From assembly GCA_964459305.1 (NCBI GenBank), contig CAYWNA010000016.1:30335-94334 (forward strand): a stretch of 64,000 nt of DNA, written 5' to 3'. Below, in pieces: positions 17,307 to 26,824 of the stretch. Made by a program: the position numbers and the translations under genes. How positions within the stretch are numbered: the stretch's first letter is position 1; each line of letters begins with the position of its first letter. The stretch comes from CAYWNA01 sp964459305 (GTDB lineage Bacteria; Planctomycetota; Planctomycetia; Pirellulales; Pirellulaceae). Under the pieces are notes generated by a model, which worked only from the letters and a program-made list of their open reading frames with translations, was not told the origin of the DNA and searched no databases.

Positions 17307-18965
17307 GTGCATAACAATCTTCAACAGCCAAATCGCCGCACGTTCCTGAAACTCGCCTCGGCAACTCCTTTTGGGCTGCTCTGCAGCGGCGACGCGCAGG
17401 CAGACACATCTGGCTCGACGCCGTTTGGGCTGAGCGAAGAGCACCGTCAAGCAGTCAACCGACGCCGCCGCATCGTGGTTCAGTACGATGCATACAACAC
17501 GCTGGGTGTGGACTTCGAGAAGTGGATCAAGTATCGGTTCGCGTACGCGGATGAGGCCGGCAGCCAAATCGACTCGCTCTGGTGGGACATCGGTCCAATG
17601 GGACCTGCGGTTTATCCCGGACCAGCGAACAATCCCCAACTGGAGCCTTGGCGGAAACTTGGGATTGATTGGGTTGGCAGGCTTGTCGACGAGACCCGCA
17701 AGCGTGGTCTGGAGGTCTTTTGGAGCCACCGGGTCAGCGAGGTCGACATCAATCCGAGCGGTCTGGGTGCGTCGTGGAAGGAATCGGCTCATCCGTTCAA
17801 GAAAAGCCATCCCGACTGGGTGCTCAAGACCTGGTGGCCCCACGGGCTCTGGAACTACGCTGTGCCGGCAGTTCGCCAGTTCAAGGTCGAACTGCTTCGT
17901 CAGATCGCGGAGGCGTACGACTTGGACGGTTTTCAGCTTGACTTCGCCCGCCACGTACCGTGTCTTCCCCCGGGACGCCAGTGGGAGCTGCGACATCACG
18001 TCACGCAGTTCGTGCGCATGGTGCGAGCCATGCTTATGGATGTGGCCCAGCGACGAGGACATCCGATCCTGCTGGCCGCCCGAGTGCCACGGAATCTGGG
18101 AGGTTGCCGCGTCGATGGATTGGATATCGCGGCCTGGGCTCAACAGAACTTGGTAGACATACTGACCCTGGGGACACGATCCATCGACGTGGACATTGCG
18201 GGGTATCGCCAGGCAACAGCCGGGTCGAACGTCAAACTCCAGCCCTGTCACGACGACCATCATGCCACGGACGCCTACCAGTACCCGCCCATCGAGTTCT
18301 TTCGCGGCGTATTCGCCAACTGGTGGCAGCAAGGCGCGGACGGCGTGGTCACGTTCAATTGGCACAACGCTCCTCCCGCTATGTGCAAAACGGTGGGAGC
18401 CCGCCCTGGACCTCCATCGCAGCAACAGGCGTATCATGAGATTGGCGATCCCAAAACGCTCGCGAACAAAGACAAGGTATTCGTCGTCGAACGTCGCGGG
18501 GGATACCCTTGGGCCGAAGGCTATTTCAATCGCAACGACACGGCACCGCTGCCGGTCAAGCTGGACCGGAAGGGATCGCCCGCGTCGCTAACCGTGCGAA
18601 TCAGCGACGATTTACCGTCGCTCGCGGATAAACTGAAACAGTTGACGCTACGGATGATCCTCTTCGGGGCTTCGGCGGATGACGAGTTCAAGGTTCGTCT
18701 CGGCGGGGCCGCCCTTCGATTGTTGGTTCGAGATCCCGACTGGAAGGACCGGCAAATCTTCTCGCCACGGCCCCAGCCGGCCTCTGGTGGCGCGGACCGG
18801 CACAAGGTGAATCCGGCGCAGAAGCTGCTGCGAATAGATTTCGCGGTCGATCCGAAGGCGTGCCGTGCCGGCGAGAATCGAGTGGACGTTCGATTGGTCC
18901 ACCAGCCGCCCACTTCTGGCGACGTCGTTCTAGAGAAACTCGAAGTGCATGTCGACTACGATTAG
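17307..18965 (+). CDS. Tat-exported glycosidase-like TIM-barrel protein
   Basis: A 552-residue protein beginning with a Tat-type signal (RRTFLK at residues 10-15, then SATPFGLLCS). The middle resembles GHL10-type glycoside-hydrolase barrels: YDLDGFQLDFARHVPCL places acidic residues on a barrel strand, followed by QGADGVVTFNWHNAPP. The last 150 residues form a beta-rich accessory domain. The GTG start at 17307 has ACCGGGAG about 10 nt upstream. The substrate is unknown. It is convergent with the sulfatase gene across the palindrome at 18989-19118, and the two could act on a shared substrate, which is only inference. Confidence 0.8.
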   Translation: MHNNLQQPNRRTFLKLASATPFGLLCSGDAQADTSGSTPFGLSEEHRQAVNRRRRIVVQYDAYNTLGVDFEKWIKYRFAYADEAGSQIDSLWWDIGPMGPAVYPGPANNPQLEPWRKLGIDWVGRLVDETRKRGLEVFWSHRVSEVDINPSGLGASWKESAHPFKKSHPDWVLKTWWPHGLWNYAVPAVRQFKVELLRQIAEAYDLDGFQLDFARHVPCLPPGRQWELRHHVTQFVRMVRAMLMDVAQRRGHPILLAARVPRNLGGCRVDGLDIAAWAQQNLVDILTLGTRSIDVDIAGYRQATAGSNVKLQPCHDDHHATDAYQYPPIEFFRGVFANWWQQGADGVVTFNWHNAPPAMCKTVGARPGPPSQQQAYHEIGDPKTLANKDKVFVVERRGGYPWAEGYFNRNDTAPLPVKLDRKGSPASLTVRISDDLPSLADKLKQLTLRMILFGASADDEFKVRLGGAALRLLVRDPDWKDRQIFSPRPQPASGGADRHKVNPAQKLLRIDFAVDPKACRAGENRVDVRLVHQPPTSGDVVLEKLEVHVDYD

Positions 18966-18988
18966 GGTTCCCGAAGAAACAAGTATCT

Positions 18989-19118
18989 GAGGGTGTCCGG
19001 GAATTTGGCACGCCAGGATACATGCTTTTCGGGAGGGCGAGGCTCCCGCCGAGTCGCATGGCGGTTCCAGAAACTCGGCTCCGCAGGAGCTTCGCCCTCC
19101 CAATTCCCGGACACCCTC
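18989..19118. repeat. 130-nt nested palindrome between convergent genes
   Basis: GAGGGTGTCCGGGAATT (18989-19005) pairs exactly with 19102-19118. A second stem (GGGAGGGCGAGGCTCC at 19031-19046 with 19086-19101, one mismatch) lies inside it, and a third (GCCGAGT at 19048-19054 with ACTCGGC at 19073-19079) inside that. It sits between two converging stop codons and could serve as a bidirectional transcript end, although there is no T-tract. Confidence 0.8.
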
Positions 19119-19156
19119 GGCGTATCATCTCATCAACATGCTCATTCCGTGGACGC

Positions 19157-20572
19157 TCAGCGCGGAGCGGGTGTTTTCGGACGAAAGTCGGGATTAGGCC
19201 GAGGCATCTGGGCGTCGACCGAGATGCGCCAGTCGTTCAGTTTCTCGCGAAGCGTTGCGGCCACGTCGGGTTTCGTAGCGGCCAAGTCTTTGGTTTCGCT
19301 GATGTCATCTTTCATGTTGTACAACTCGATGTGCATGTCCCCGTAGACCTCGATCAGTTTCCAGTCGCCCTCTCGGACGGCGCCGTAGGGGTAGCCGCCA
19401 ATCGGATTGTAGTGCGGATAGTGCCAGTAAACCGCCTCACGCTCGAGCGTGCCCGTCTGTTTCAGAAGCGGCATGATGCTGATGCCGTCTAGCGTAGTGC
19501 TGTCCTGCTCGACGCGTCCGCTATCTACGGTCTCCACAATTGTCGGGTAGAAATCGACGCTGGTCACCACCTCGTGGCAAACGCTGCCTGGCGCCACCAC
19601 GCCCGGCCAGCGAACGATCAGCGGTTCGCGAACGCCGCCTTCGTACGGAAATCCTTTGCCGGACCGAAGCGGAGCATTGGACGTCGCCGATGGCCGCGCC
19701 AGTCCGCCGTTGTCGGAGAACAGGATGACCATGGTGCGTTCGGCCAAGTCCAATTGGTCGAGCGTGTCCAAAACACGACCCACGCTTTGATCGACGCTTT
19801 CGACCATAGCGGCATACACCGGGCTTTTTTGGCTGCCGTCGCTGCGTTTTTCTCGATACTTTGCGATCAGGTCTGCCTTGGCTTGGATGGGCGTGTGCAC
19901 TGCATAGTGAGCCAGATAGAGGAAAAACGGTTTGGTGCGATGGGCCGTGATGAATGCAAGAGCCTCGTCGGTCAGGCGATCGGTCAAGTATTCTCCCGGC
20001 TTTCCGCCCGCAAGCTGCGGACGCCCGCCGTACGGATGGAAATAGGACCGGGGCGCGCCGATGTTGCTGCCTGCAATGTTCAGATCAAATCCTTGTTGTT
20101 CCGGAGAATAGGGCGTGCTTCCCAAATGCCATTTACCCACGGCGGCCGTGGCGTAGCCTGCAGGCTTCAGCACGTCGGCAAGTGTCACTTCTTCGCGCGG
20201 CAGGTATTTGCGCCAGTCGGGAATCCGCAGTTTCATGTTGGGACGTGTGCTACCGGGAATCCAGTCGGTCAAGTGCAATCGAGCGGGATACTTGCCTGTC
20301 AAAATGCTCGCTCGCGTCGGCGAACAAGCACAGCACGCGGCGTAGGCATCAGTGAACCGCATCCCTTGGCTCGCCAATTCGTCCATCCGCGGCGTCTCGT
20401 AGTAGCGACTGCCGTAGCACCCCAGATCGGCCCACCCCAAATCGTCGATCAAGATGAAGACGATGTTTGGTCGGTTCGCGCCGACGGTGTGCGCAGGCAG
20501 TAGCTCCGGCAAAGTCACGCATGTCGTGATGGCCATACACACACCGAACACGCGAACTGAATGATTCCTCAT
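19157..20572 (-). CDS. Secreted formylglycine-dependent sulfatase
   Basis: A 471-residue type I sulfatase. The N-terminal signal runs to about residue 31 and is followed by NIVFILIDDLGWADLGCYGS with metal-binding Asp43-Asp44. The activation motif C83-S-P-T-R87 precedes ASILTG; the Cys would be oxidised to formylglycine by a maturase not encoded here. It should hydrolyse sulfate esters of extracellular polysaccharide. The ATG at 20572 is chosen because AAGGAG stands 6 nt upstream, removing a 42-residue in-frame extension. The gene has its own promoter region facing nth. Confidence 0.95.
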   Translation of the reverse strand: MRNHSVRVFGVCMAITTCVTLPELLPAHTVGANRPNIVFILIDDLGWADLGCYGSRYYETPRMDELASQGMRFTDAYAACCACSPTRASILTGKYPARLHLTDWIPGSTRPNMKLRIPDWRKYLPREEVTLADVLKPAGYATAAVGKWHLGSTPYSPEQQGFDLNIAGSNIGAPRSYFHPYGGRPQLAGGKPGEYLTDRLTDEALAFITAHRTKPFFLYLAHYAVHTPIQAKADLIAKYREKRSDGSQKSPVYAAMVESVDQSVGRVLDTLDQLDLAERTMVILFSDNGGLARPSATSNAPLRSGKGFPYEGGVREPLIVRWPGVVAPGSVCHEVVTSVDFYPTIVETVDSGRVEQDSTTLDGISIMPLLKQTGTLEREAVYWHYPHYNPIGGYPYGAVREGDWKLIEVYGDMHIELYNMKDDISETKDLAATKPDVAATLREKLNDWRISVDAQMPRPNPDFRPKTPAPR

Positions 20573-20855
20573 GGGAGACTCCTTGCGGCTAGGACGGCTT
20601 GGCAGGTCCCATCTATCGAGTGGGACTTGGACGGATCTTGCTTGGTCAAGCGACAAGACTGCCCCGATCGACCGCATAGAGTATACCGAAAACCACAAGC
20701 CGCATCCTCAGAGTCGGCCGAAATCCATGCTTTGGTCATCCCCCAGCCCTTCTTCACTGGGCACCAGGATTGAGCGGGATTGACCGTCGTCAATGATCGG
20801 GACTGGCTCCAGCCAAAACCCGCATGGTATTATGGGTCAGAGAAGGAGAAGCACA

Positions 20856-21506
20856 ATGGAATCACTGGAGCAGACCAAGACGCGAGTGAAGAAGATCATC
20901 GCGAAGCTGAAGAAGTCGCATCCGGACGCAAAACAGGCTTTGGAATTCTCCAACCCGCTGGAATTGCTCGTCGCGCTGATGCTCGCAGCTCAGGCGCGGG
21001 ACGAACTGGTGAACTCGGTCACTGCCAAAGCGTTCAAGAAATATCGCACGGCTGCTGCCTGGGCCAAAGAGAAGCCTGAAAAGCTCCAGGAGCAGTTGCG
21101 GAAGATCAACTTCTATCGACGGAAGACCGCCGCCATTCAGAGTGCTTGCCGTGAGTTGGTAGAGCGGTTTGACGGCCAGGTGCCCGACAATCTGGACGAC
21201 CTGCTGACGTTGCCGGGGATCGGACGCAAAACGGCGAACATTGTGCTCGGCAACGCCTTCGGCAAGCAGACGATCGGCGTCGACACACACGTCGCTCGCC
21301 TTTCGCAGCGACTCGGCCTGAGCGACAAGAAGGACCCGGACAAAATCGAAGCGGACCTGACGCCGATCGTGCCCGGCCCCAGCCGCATGAAATTCTGCCA
21401 CCTCCTCCAATTCCACGGTCGCCGCGTGTGCCTGGCGAAAAAGCCGGACTGCGCGAGCTGTCCAATCAGTCAACTTTGCCCTTTCCCGGACAAATCGGAA
21501 TCGTAG
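20856..21506 (+). CDS. nth: Endonuclease III (bifunctional DNA glycosylase/AP lyase)
   Basis: A 216-residue HhH-GPD base-excision-repair enzyme that removes oxidised pyrimidines and nicks abasic sites. The helix-hairpin-helix LPGIGRKTANIVL carries the catalytic Lys, and VDTHVARLSQRLG carries the catalytic Asp. The C-terminal cluster ligands C-x6-C-x2-C-x5-C (CLAKKPDCASCPISQLC) would hold a 4Fe-4S cluster. Length is typical of the family. The ATG at 20856 has AGAAGGAG 8 nt upstream; an earlier in-frame ATG at 20793 is not conserved-looking. Confidence 0.96.
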   Translation: MESLEQTKTRVKKIIAKLKKSHPDAKQALEFSNPLELLVALMLAAQARDELVNSVTAKAFKKYRTAAAWAKEKPEKLQEQLRKINFYRRKTAAIQSACRELVERFDGQVPDNLDDLLTLPGIGRKTANIVLGNAFGKQTIGVDTHVARLSQRLGLSDKKDPDKIEADLTPIVPGPSRMKFCHLLQFHGRRVCLAKKPDCASCPISQLCPFPDKSES

Positions 21507-21585
21507 CTGCAAACACCCCGGTTTGTGGCCTGACAGCCACGCATGACTGTCGCTGCTGTGACGGAAGCCCCAATTGGCAACTGAC

Positions 21586-22662
21586 ATGACTATCCAATCC
21601 CAAAACCTTCGCCAGCGAGTCGTCCAAGCGGCCGAAGCGGTCCTCGACCGAGACGGTTCTGTCGGCCCGCTCGAATTGCTGCAGCAGATGTCGTTCCTGG
21701 CACACGCGCATGTGCAAGGCTGGCGCCGGGGCAACGAGTATTTCACGCCACTGGAGCCGCATATCCAATGTGGTCAGGAGAAGCTGGACAAAACGTATCG
21801 CTTCTTCAAGGAGTGGGTGGAAGAACGAGGTCTGCGGCCCATCGAGGCCTCGTACGTTCGCTCCGGTCCCAGAGGCAGCGAAGAACTGCAAGTGACCGAC
21901 GACGGTGATATCGAGCGGGAGCAATATTTCCGCACGCACTACGCGCCGGCCGATCTTCCAGAGCGTAAGGCCAAACAGATCGAAAAGAAGCTCAGCAAAC
22001 CGCCGGATCTGGTCGTCTATCAACTCGTTAGCGAATCGGCTACGTGCGGCGAGTGCCAAACGGAACTGCGAAAGGGAGAACTACTCTACATGGAAAAGGG
22101 CCAGGCGCTCTGCCTGTCGTGCGCGGACATGGACCACCTGGAGTTCCTGCCCGCCGGTGACGCAACGCTTACACGCCGCGCGCGAAAACACAGTCCATTG
22201 TCCGCTGTCGTAGTGCGGTTTGCCCGTGCGCGCAAGCGTTACGAACGCCAAGGCGTTCTCGTGACCCACGACGCCATCGCCCAAGCCGAAGCGGCGTGTC
22301 TGGCAGATGCCGACCAGCGAGCCGAGCGTCGTGAATGGGATGTCCAGCGCCGCCACCGGGACGACCGGGAATTGATCGAACAGATGACGCAAGCGATTCT
22401 AGCGGAGTACCCAGATTGCTCCGCGAAAGAGGCCCGACGAATTGCCGAGCACACTGCCGAGCGCGGCAGCGGTCGTGTGGGGCGTAGCGCCGCTGGTCGC
22501 GATCTGGACCCCAAAGCCCTCCAGCTAGCCATCGTCGCATCAATTCGTCACAACCACACCGAATACGACACATTGCTCATGCAAGGCACGGATCGTCAGA
22601 CTGCCCGCCAAATGGTCCGCGAGCAGATTGACGAAGTGCTCGTAAGATGGTCAGGCGGCTAG
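21586..22662 (+). CDS. DUF2293-domain protein
   Basis: A 358-residue soluble protein. The C-terminal third (about residues 250-355: QMTQAILAEYPDCSAKEARR, then SIRHNHTEYDTLL) matches DUF2293. The middle holds a Cys pair arrangement C-x2-C (about 143-146) and C-x2-C (about 166-169: CLSCAD), likely a zinc site. The N-terminal part resembles no family I know. The ATG at 21586 is used; a TTG at 21574 with GGAAG 6 nt upstream is a real alternative. It follows nth by 79 bp on the same strand, so co-transcription and a nucleic-acid role are possible but unproven. Confidence 0.8.
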   Translation: MTIQSQNLRQRVVQAAEAVLDRDGSVGPLELLQQMSFLAHAHVQGWRRGNEYFTPLEPHIQCGQEKLDKTYRFFKEWVEERGLRPIEASYVRSGPRGSEELQVTDDGDIEREQYFRTHYAPADLPERKAKQIEKKLSKPPDLVVYQLVSESATCGECQTELRKGELLYMEKGQALCLSCADMDHLEFLPAGDATLTRRARKHSPLSAVVVRFARARKRYERQGVLVTHDAIAQAEAACLADADQRAERREWDVQRRHRDDRELIEQMTQAILAEYPDCSAKEARRIAEHTAERGSGRVGRSAAGRDLDPKALQLAIVASIRHNHTEYDTLLMQGTDRQTARQMVREQIDEVLVRWSGG

Positions 22663-22705
22663 TGGTCCACGGGCACTGTCTCAAACAACGCACAGGGAGT
22701 CAATA

Positions 22706-24658
22706 TTGTCTTCAACAGACATCGAACACGTACGAACGGCATGCAGCCGTAACTGTGCCGACGCGTGTGGGATCATTGCCGCCGTCGAGAATGGCCGCGC
22801 GGTGCGTCTGGTGGGCGATCCGGAGCATCCGGTTACACGGGGCTTCCTTTGCCACCGCACGAGCCGGTTCCTCGAACGCCAATACGATCCGGAGCGTCTC
22901 ACGTCGCCGCTGGTTCGCCGCGACTCCGGTTTTGAGCCAATTTCTTGGGACGCGGCGATGGGCTTGATCGCCGATAAGATGCTGCAAATCAAGCGGGAAT
23001 CTGGCGGTGCGGCGATCCTGCATTATCGCTGCGGTGGGTCGCTGGGAATGATGAAGCACGTGACCGACTATTTCTTCGAGAAGTTCGGCCCGGTGACGAT
23101 CAAGTCGGGCGATATCTGTTGCGGTGCCGGCGATGCGGCTCAGATGGCGGACTTCGGCGACGAGGACAGTAACGACCTGTTCGACATGCTGAACAGCAAA
23201 ACGATTGTTGTTTGGGGCAAAAACCCGTATGTCAGCCAGGTTCACCTGCTGCCGGTTCTGAAAGAAGCGAAACGCAACGGCGCCCGGCTGGTCCTGATCG
23301 ATCCGGTCTACCAACGCACTGCCGGGTTGTGCGATCTGTATCTTCAGCCTCGGCCAGGCGGTGATATCGCATTGGCGTTGGCCGTCGCCCGGGTGTTCTT
23401 CGAACGCGGGTTTCACGACCCATCTGCGGCCTCGTACTGCGATCATTTCGACGAGTTCCGCCCGTTGGCGTTTTCGCGTTCGTTGGCCGAATGGGCCGGC
23501 ATCGCTGACGTCCGAGTCGACGAGATCGAACTATTGGCCGAAGCGTATGCTGATCGCCCGTCTGCGATGCTGGTCGGATGGGGCATGCAACGCCGAGCGA
23601 AAGGCAGTGCCACGATTCGCGCGATCGACGCTCTGGGAGCCATATCGGGCAACGTGGGCGTGTCCGGCGGCGGTGTGTCGTTCTATTTCAAACGACGCGG
23701 CGCATTTGATTTCTCGTTCGCTGATGGCGAGCAGGCGGTGCCGCGAACGATTCCCGAACCGCTGCTCGGGCAGGGCATTCTCGAAGCGTCGGATCCGCCG
23801 ATCCGTTTGGTTTGGGTCACGGCGGCGAACCCCGTGGCAATGCTGCCCGAATCGCGCACCGTCGAACATGCCCTCAAATCGCGTGAATTCACGGTGGTGG
23901 TCGATTCGTTCCTTACCGATACGGCCCGCTGCGCTCATGTCGTGCTGCCCACGACCACGATGCTGGAAGAAGATGATCTACTGGGCGCCTACGGGCATCA
24001 TTGGCTGGCCGAAGTTCGTCCCGTGGTCTCGCCGCCGGCCGAGGTGAAATCCGACTACGAGATCACTCAGAAACTGGCGCGGCGAGTCGGGCTGGGCGAC
24101 GAGTTTTCCGCCAACGTCGAGAAGTGGAAGGAACGGCTGCTGAGTAACGTATCCGATAAGGGTGCTTCGCTCGACGCGTTGCGTCACCGGGCGGTCCGCA
24201 ATCCGCTTGCCAAGCATGTCATGTTCGAAGACCGCAGATTCCCCACGAAAACCGGGCGAGTCAATCTAATCCAACAAGTCGACCCCGATCCTCCCCAAAT
24301 GCCGTCGGATCGACCGCTGCTTCTAATGGCCTTGTCAACCGAAAAGGCTCTCGGTTCCCAGTGGGTTGGAGGCGGGCCGGACGGTCCGGTGACGGCGACC
24401 GTCCATCCCGATTCCGCGCCGGGATTTCGCGACGGCGATTTGGCCCGGGCGCAATCGGAGATTGGTGAGCTAACAGTACGGCTCCGATTTGATTCCCGCC
24501 AACGTCGCGACGTGCTTCTGATGCCCAAGGGCGGCCATCTCCGCGATGGCCGTTGCGTCAACGCCCTCATCCCCGCCCGACAAACCGACGCTGGCAGCGG
24601 CGCGGTGTACTATGACACGGCGGTTCGGATTCTGCCTGCCGAGACAGAAACTTCGTGA
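22706..24658 (+). CDS. Molybdopterin-dependent oxidoreductase (formate dehydrogenase/BisC-like)
   Basis: A 650-residue bis-MGD enzyme of the DMSO-reductase superfamily. The N-terminal 4Fe-4S ligands are C13-x3-C17-x3-C21-x27-C49, in place of the common C-x2-C-x3-C. The molybdopterin core follows (DPVYQRTAGLCDLYLQPRPG; VVLPTTTMLEEDD), with a C-terminal dinucleotide-binding domain near 560-650 (HPDSAPGFRDGDLARAQSEI). There is no twin-arginine signal, so it is probably cytoplasmic. The Mo ligand cannot be assigned; Cys-Cys at about 133 in DICCGAGD is a candidate. The start is TTG at 22706 with CAGGGAG 8 nt upstream. No cofactor-biosynthesis or electron-partner gene is adjacent. The physiological substrate is unknown. 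Confidence 0.9.
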   Translation: MSSTDIEHVRTACSRNCADACGIIAAVENGRAVRLVGDPEHPVTRGFLCHRTSRFLERQYDPERLTSPLVRRDSGFEPISWDAAMGLIADKMLQIKRESGGAAILHYRCGGSLGMMKHVTDYFFEKFGPVTIKSGDICCGAGDAAQMADFGDEDSNDLFDMLNSKTIVVWGKNPYVSQVHLLPVLKEAKRNGARLVLIDPVYQRTAGLCDLYLQPRPGGDIALALAVARVFFERGFHDPSAASYCDHFDEFRPLAFSRSLAEWAGIADVRVDEIELLAEAYADRPSAMLVGWGMQRRAKGSATIRAIDALGAISGNVGVSGGGVSFYFKRRGAFDFSFADGEQAVPRTIPEPLLGQGILEASDPPIRLVWVTAANPVAMLPESRTVEHALKSREFTVVVDSFLTDTARCAHVVLPTTTMLEEDDLLGAYGHHWLAEVRPVVSPPAEVKSDYEITQKLARRVGLGDEFSANVEKWKERLLSNVSDKGASLDALRHRAVRNPLAKHVMFEDRRFPTKTGRVNLIQQVDPDPPQMPSDRPLLLMALSTEKALGSQWVGGGPDGPVTATVHPDSAPGFRDGDLARAQSEIGELTVRLRFDSRQRRDVLLMPKGGHLRDGRCVNALIPARQTDAGSGAVYYDTAVRILPAETETS

Positions 24659-24683
24659 GTCGGACTCATGGGCCGCGCAAAGC

Positions 24684-25585
24684 TCAGCCGGAGTCCCCCG
24701 CGGAGGCATGAACGTCGGCCGGGACAGCCCAGTGGCCATCGCGATACTTGCGGCGAAGCAGGCGATTGGCTTCCTCGTCGTCGGGGATCTGTTCTGTTAT
24801 TGGATCGAACCGAACAGCGCGGCCAATCCGAGACACGATATTGCCGAGGTGGCACAATGAGGACGAGAGATGGCCGATTTCGATGCCTGCGTTGGGCTTC
24901 CGCCCTCGGTCTTTGATGGCATCGAGGAAAGTCGCCATTCGGCCGGACCGACCCAGAGATCGTAGTCGAGGTGGTCGGGTGGATCCGAAGGCTTCTGATG
25001 TCCGATATTCGCCCGCTTTTGGCTGTTCACGTGTTTGGCAATTGGCACTTCGCCGATCACCCCGTCGCGAATCATCTGAACGGCCTTCTGCCGATGCGGG
25101 TCCGAACGACTTTGGGTGCCGTGCTGCATCACCATGTTCTTCTCGCGCGCCGCCTCGACCATCAGCCGTCCTTCGCGCACATTGTGTGAACACGGCTTCT
25201 CCACGTACACATGTTTTCCGGCATTGCAGGCCAGAATCGCCGCAGGCGCGTGCCAGTGGTCGCAACTGGCGATCGCCACGGCATCGACCGAACGGTCGTC
25301 GAGAATACGCCGCATGTCGGTGACTGCGTGTTCGGCATGGGTCGCCGCTTTGGCTCGCTCGGCGCGATTTCGATCGGGATCGCACACATAAGCAACCGTT
25401 GCGTCCTCCTGCGAGTCGAAAATCCGCCCTAACTTCGTGCCGCGACCGCCACAGCCGATCACGCCAACAACGATGCGGCCGCCCGCGCCGGAAGCCGTGG
25501 TTGCCGCGCTGGGAAGCCACGCGGATGCGCCAGCGAAGGCAACGCTGGCCCGCTTCATGAACCTTCTGCGATTGGGCTTCGCCAT
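24684..25585 (-). pseudogene. Broken Gfo/Idh/MocA oxidoreductase with internal deletion and frameshift
   Basis: The 5' part encodes a normal Tat-type signal (RRRFMKRAS) and NAD-binding domain (VIGCGGRGTKLG; YVEKPCSHNVREG) from an ATG at 25585 with CGGAGG upstream. After YDLWVGPAEW at about 24945 the frame runs off. The true C-terminus (FLDAIKDRGRKPNAGIEIGH to GHWAVPADV) continues in another frame down to 24684. Against the intact paralogue at 60415-61731, about 145 residues of the C-terminal domain are missing at the junction, so a deletion of roughly 440 bp removed it and shifted frame. No functional enzyme is expected. Confidence 0.88.
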
Positions 25586-25607
25586 GACTGTGCCTCCGCA
25601 ACTTATC

Positions 25608-25680
25608 TCGTTTAACCCCAAGCCCAACGGGCTGGGCGTGTCCCCCAACGCGCGGGCCGTTGGAGGCTGCTGTTAAACGA
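25608..25680. repeat. Short palindromic element with TCGTTTAAC termini
   Basis: TCGTTTAAC (25608-25616) and GTTAAACGA (25672-25680) are perfect terminal inverted repeats. CCAACGG (25624-25630) pairs with CCGTTGG (25657-25663) inside. It carries the same end motif as the larger element at 14038-14261. It lies just upstream of the broken oxidoreductase gene. Confidence 0.75.
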
Positions 25681-25741
25681 CGATCGTCTTTTCGTATTGT
25701 CTGACTCAGTGAGACGCCGAGAACGGTCGATTCTATTCCGC

Positions 25742-26824
25742 CTACTGCATGCGCGCCAGATCGGCGACCACTTTTTCCAGTCCCCGGACGACGCGGGCCA
25801 TCCGGTCGAAGTTGACTTTGTCGATGGTGTCTTGCGGGTGGTGATAGTAGGGATACCGGAACATGGCCGTGTCGGTGACCATCGCTGCTGGATAACCTTC
25901 CTGCCAAAACGACCAGTGGTCCGAAAACCCGACGCCCGGCACACCTGCCGGCAGAGCCCCACCTTCACAGGGAAACTGCTCATGCTCGCGAAAGGTGCCA
26001 ACGACGCGCCGGACCAGATCTCGCGAACTCACGCTGCCGACGATGCCGATAAAGTTGCCCTCCGACGGATAGAACAACCCGAACGGCTGCGGGTATTTCT
26101 GGGAGCGTGCGGCATCGTCGAAATATCCGATGGTTTCCAGGCTGAGCATGGCCACGACGTTGTCGCCTTGCTGCCGGCACGAACGCGCGTAGACCCACGA
26201 TCCCATTTGGTCGGTCTGGAAGTAGGGCGGTTCCTCGTTGACGAACGCCACGAAGCGAAGCGTGCGATCGAGCGTCCGCCCCGAAAACCGCCGGGCCAGA
26301 GCCAGCGTGGCCGCCACGCCGCTGGTGTTGTCGTTCGCGCCGCCTGTTCCGTACACCGTGTCATAATGGGCGCCGATAACGACGATTTCCTCCGGCCGAG
26401 TCGCTCCCGGAATTTCGACGTCCAAGTTCAAGCAAGCAACGCCCGATACATCGTATTCTTGCCCTGACACGTCATATCCCGCCACAGCCAACTCATCCGC
26501 GATGTACTCCGCCGCCTGTGCCAACTCCTGCGGACGGTTCAGCACGTTCCGCTCGCCGATTTCCTCGGCAAGTTGCGAAACGTCTCGGCGCAACTCATCC
26601 GCCAATGCCGTCAATTGTTCATCTGCCGGCGGCAGTACACCGCGAAAACTCTTCCCCGGCATTCGCACCATTGTCCACCAGTTCATGACGATCACCAACA
26701 CGATCAGACCGAGCACCGTGCATAGGCCCCGGCGGAACCAACGCCGTCCGTGCTTCCGTTTTGGAGGTTCGCTGTCGGAAATTGCCTCATCCTCCGCTAT
26801 GACGGCCCCGGCCAGGATTGACAC
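25742..26824 (-). CDS. Membrane-anchored M28-family zinc metallopeptidase
   Basis: A 360-residue protein with an N-terminal transmembrane anchor (about residues 35-50) and an extracytoplasmic M28 aminopeptidase-like domain. Candidate zinc ligands and catalytic residues follow family order: His/Asp in VVIGAHYDTVYG, Asp in GANDNTSGVAATL, Glu-Glu in VNEEPPYF, Glu in LSLETIGYF, and the terminal His in YYHHPQDT. It probably trims peptides in the periplasm. The start appears to be GTG at 26824, immediately downstream of a palindrome that may belong to its leader. Confidence 0.9.
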   Translation of the reverse strand: MSILAGAVIAEDEAISDSEPPKRKHGRRWFRRGLCTVLGLIVLVIVMNWWTMVRMPGKSFRGVLPPADEQLTALADELRRDVSQLAEEIGERNVLNRPQELAQAAEYIADELAVAGYDVSGQEYDVSGVACLNLDVEIPGATRPEEIVVIGAHYDTVYGTGGANDNTSGVAATLALARRFSGRTLDRTLRFVAFVNEEPPYFQTDQMGSWVYARSCRQQGDNVVAMLSLETIGYFDDAARSQKYPQPFGLFYPSEGNFIGIVGSVSSRDLVRRVVGTFREHEQFPCEGGALPAGVPGVGFSDHWSFWQEGYPAAMVTDTAMFRYPYYHHPQDTIDKVNFDRMARVVRGLEKVVADLARMQ

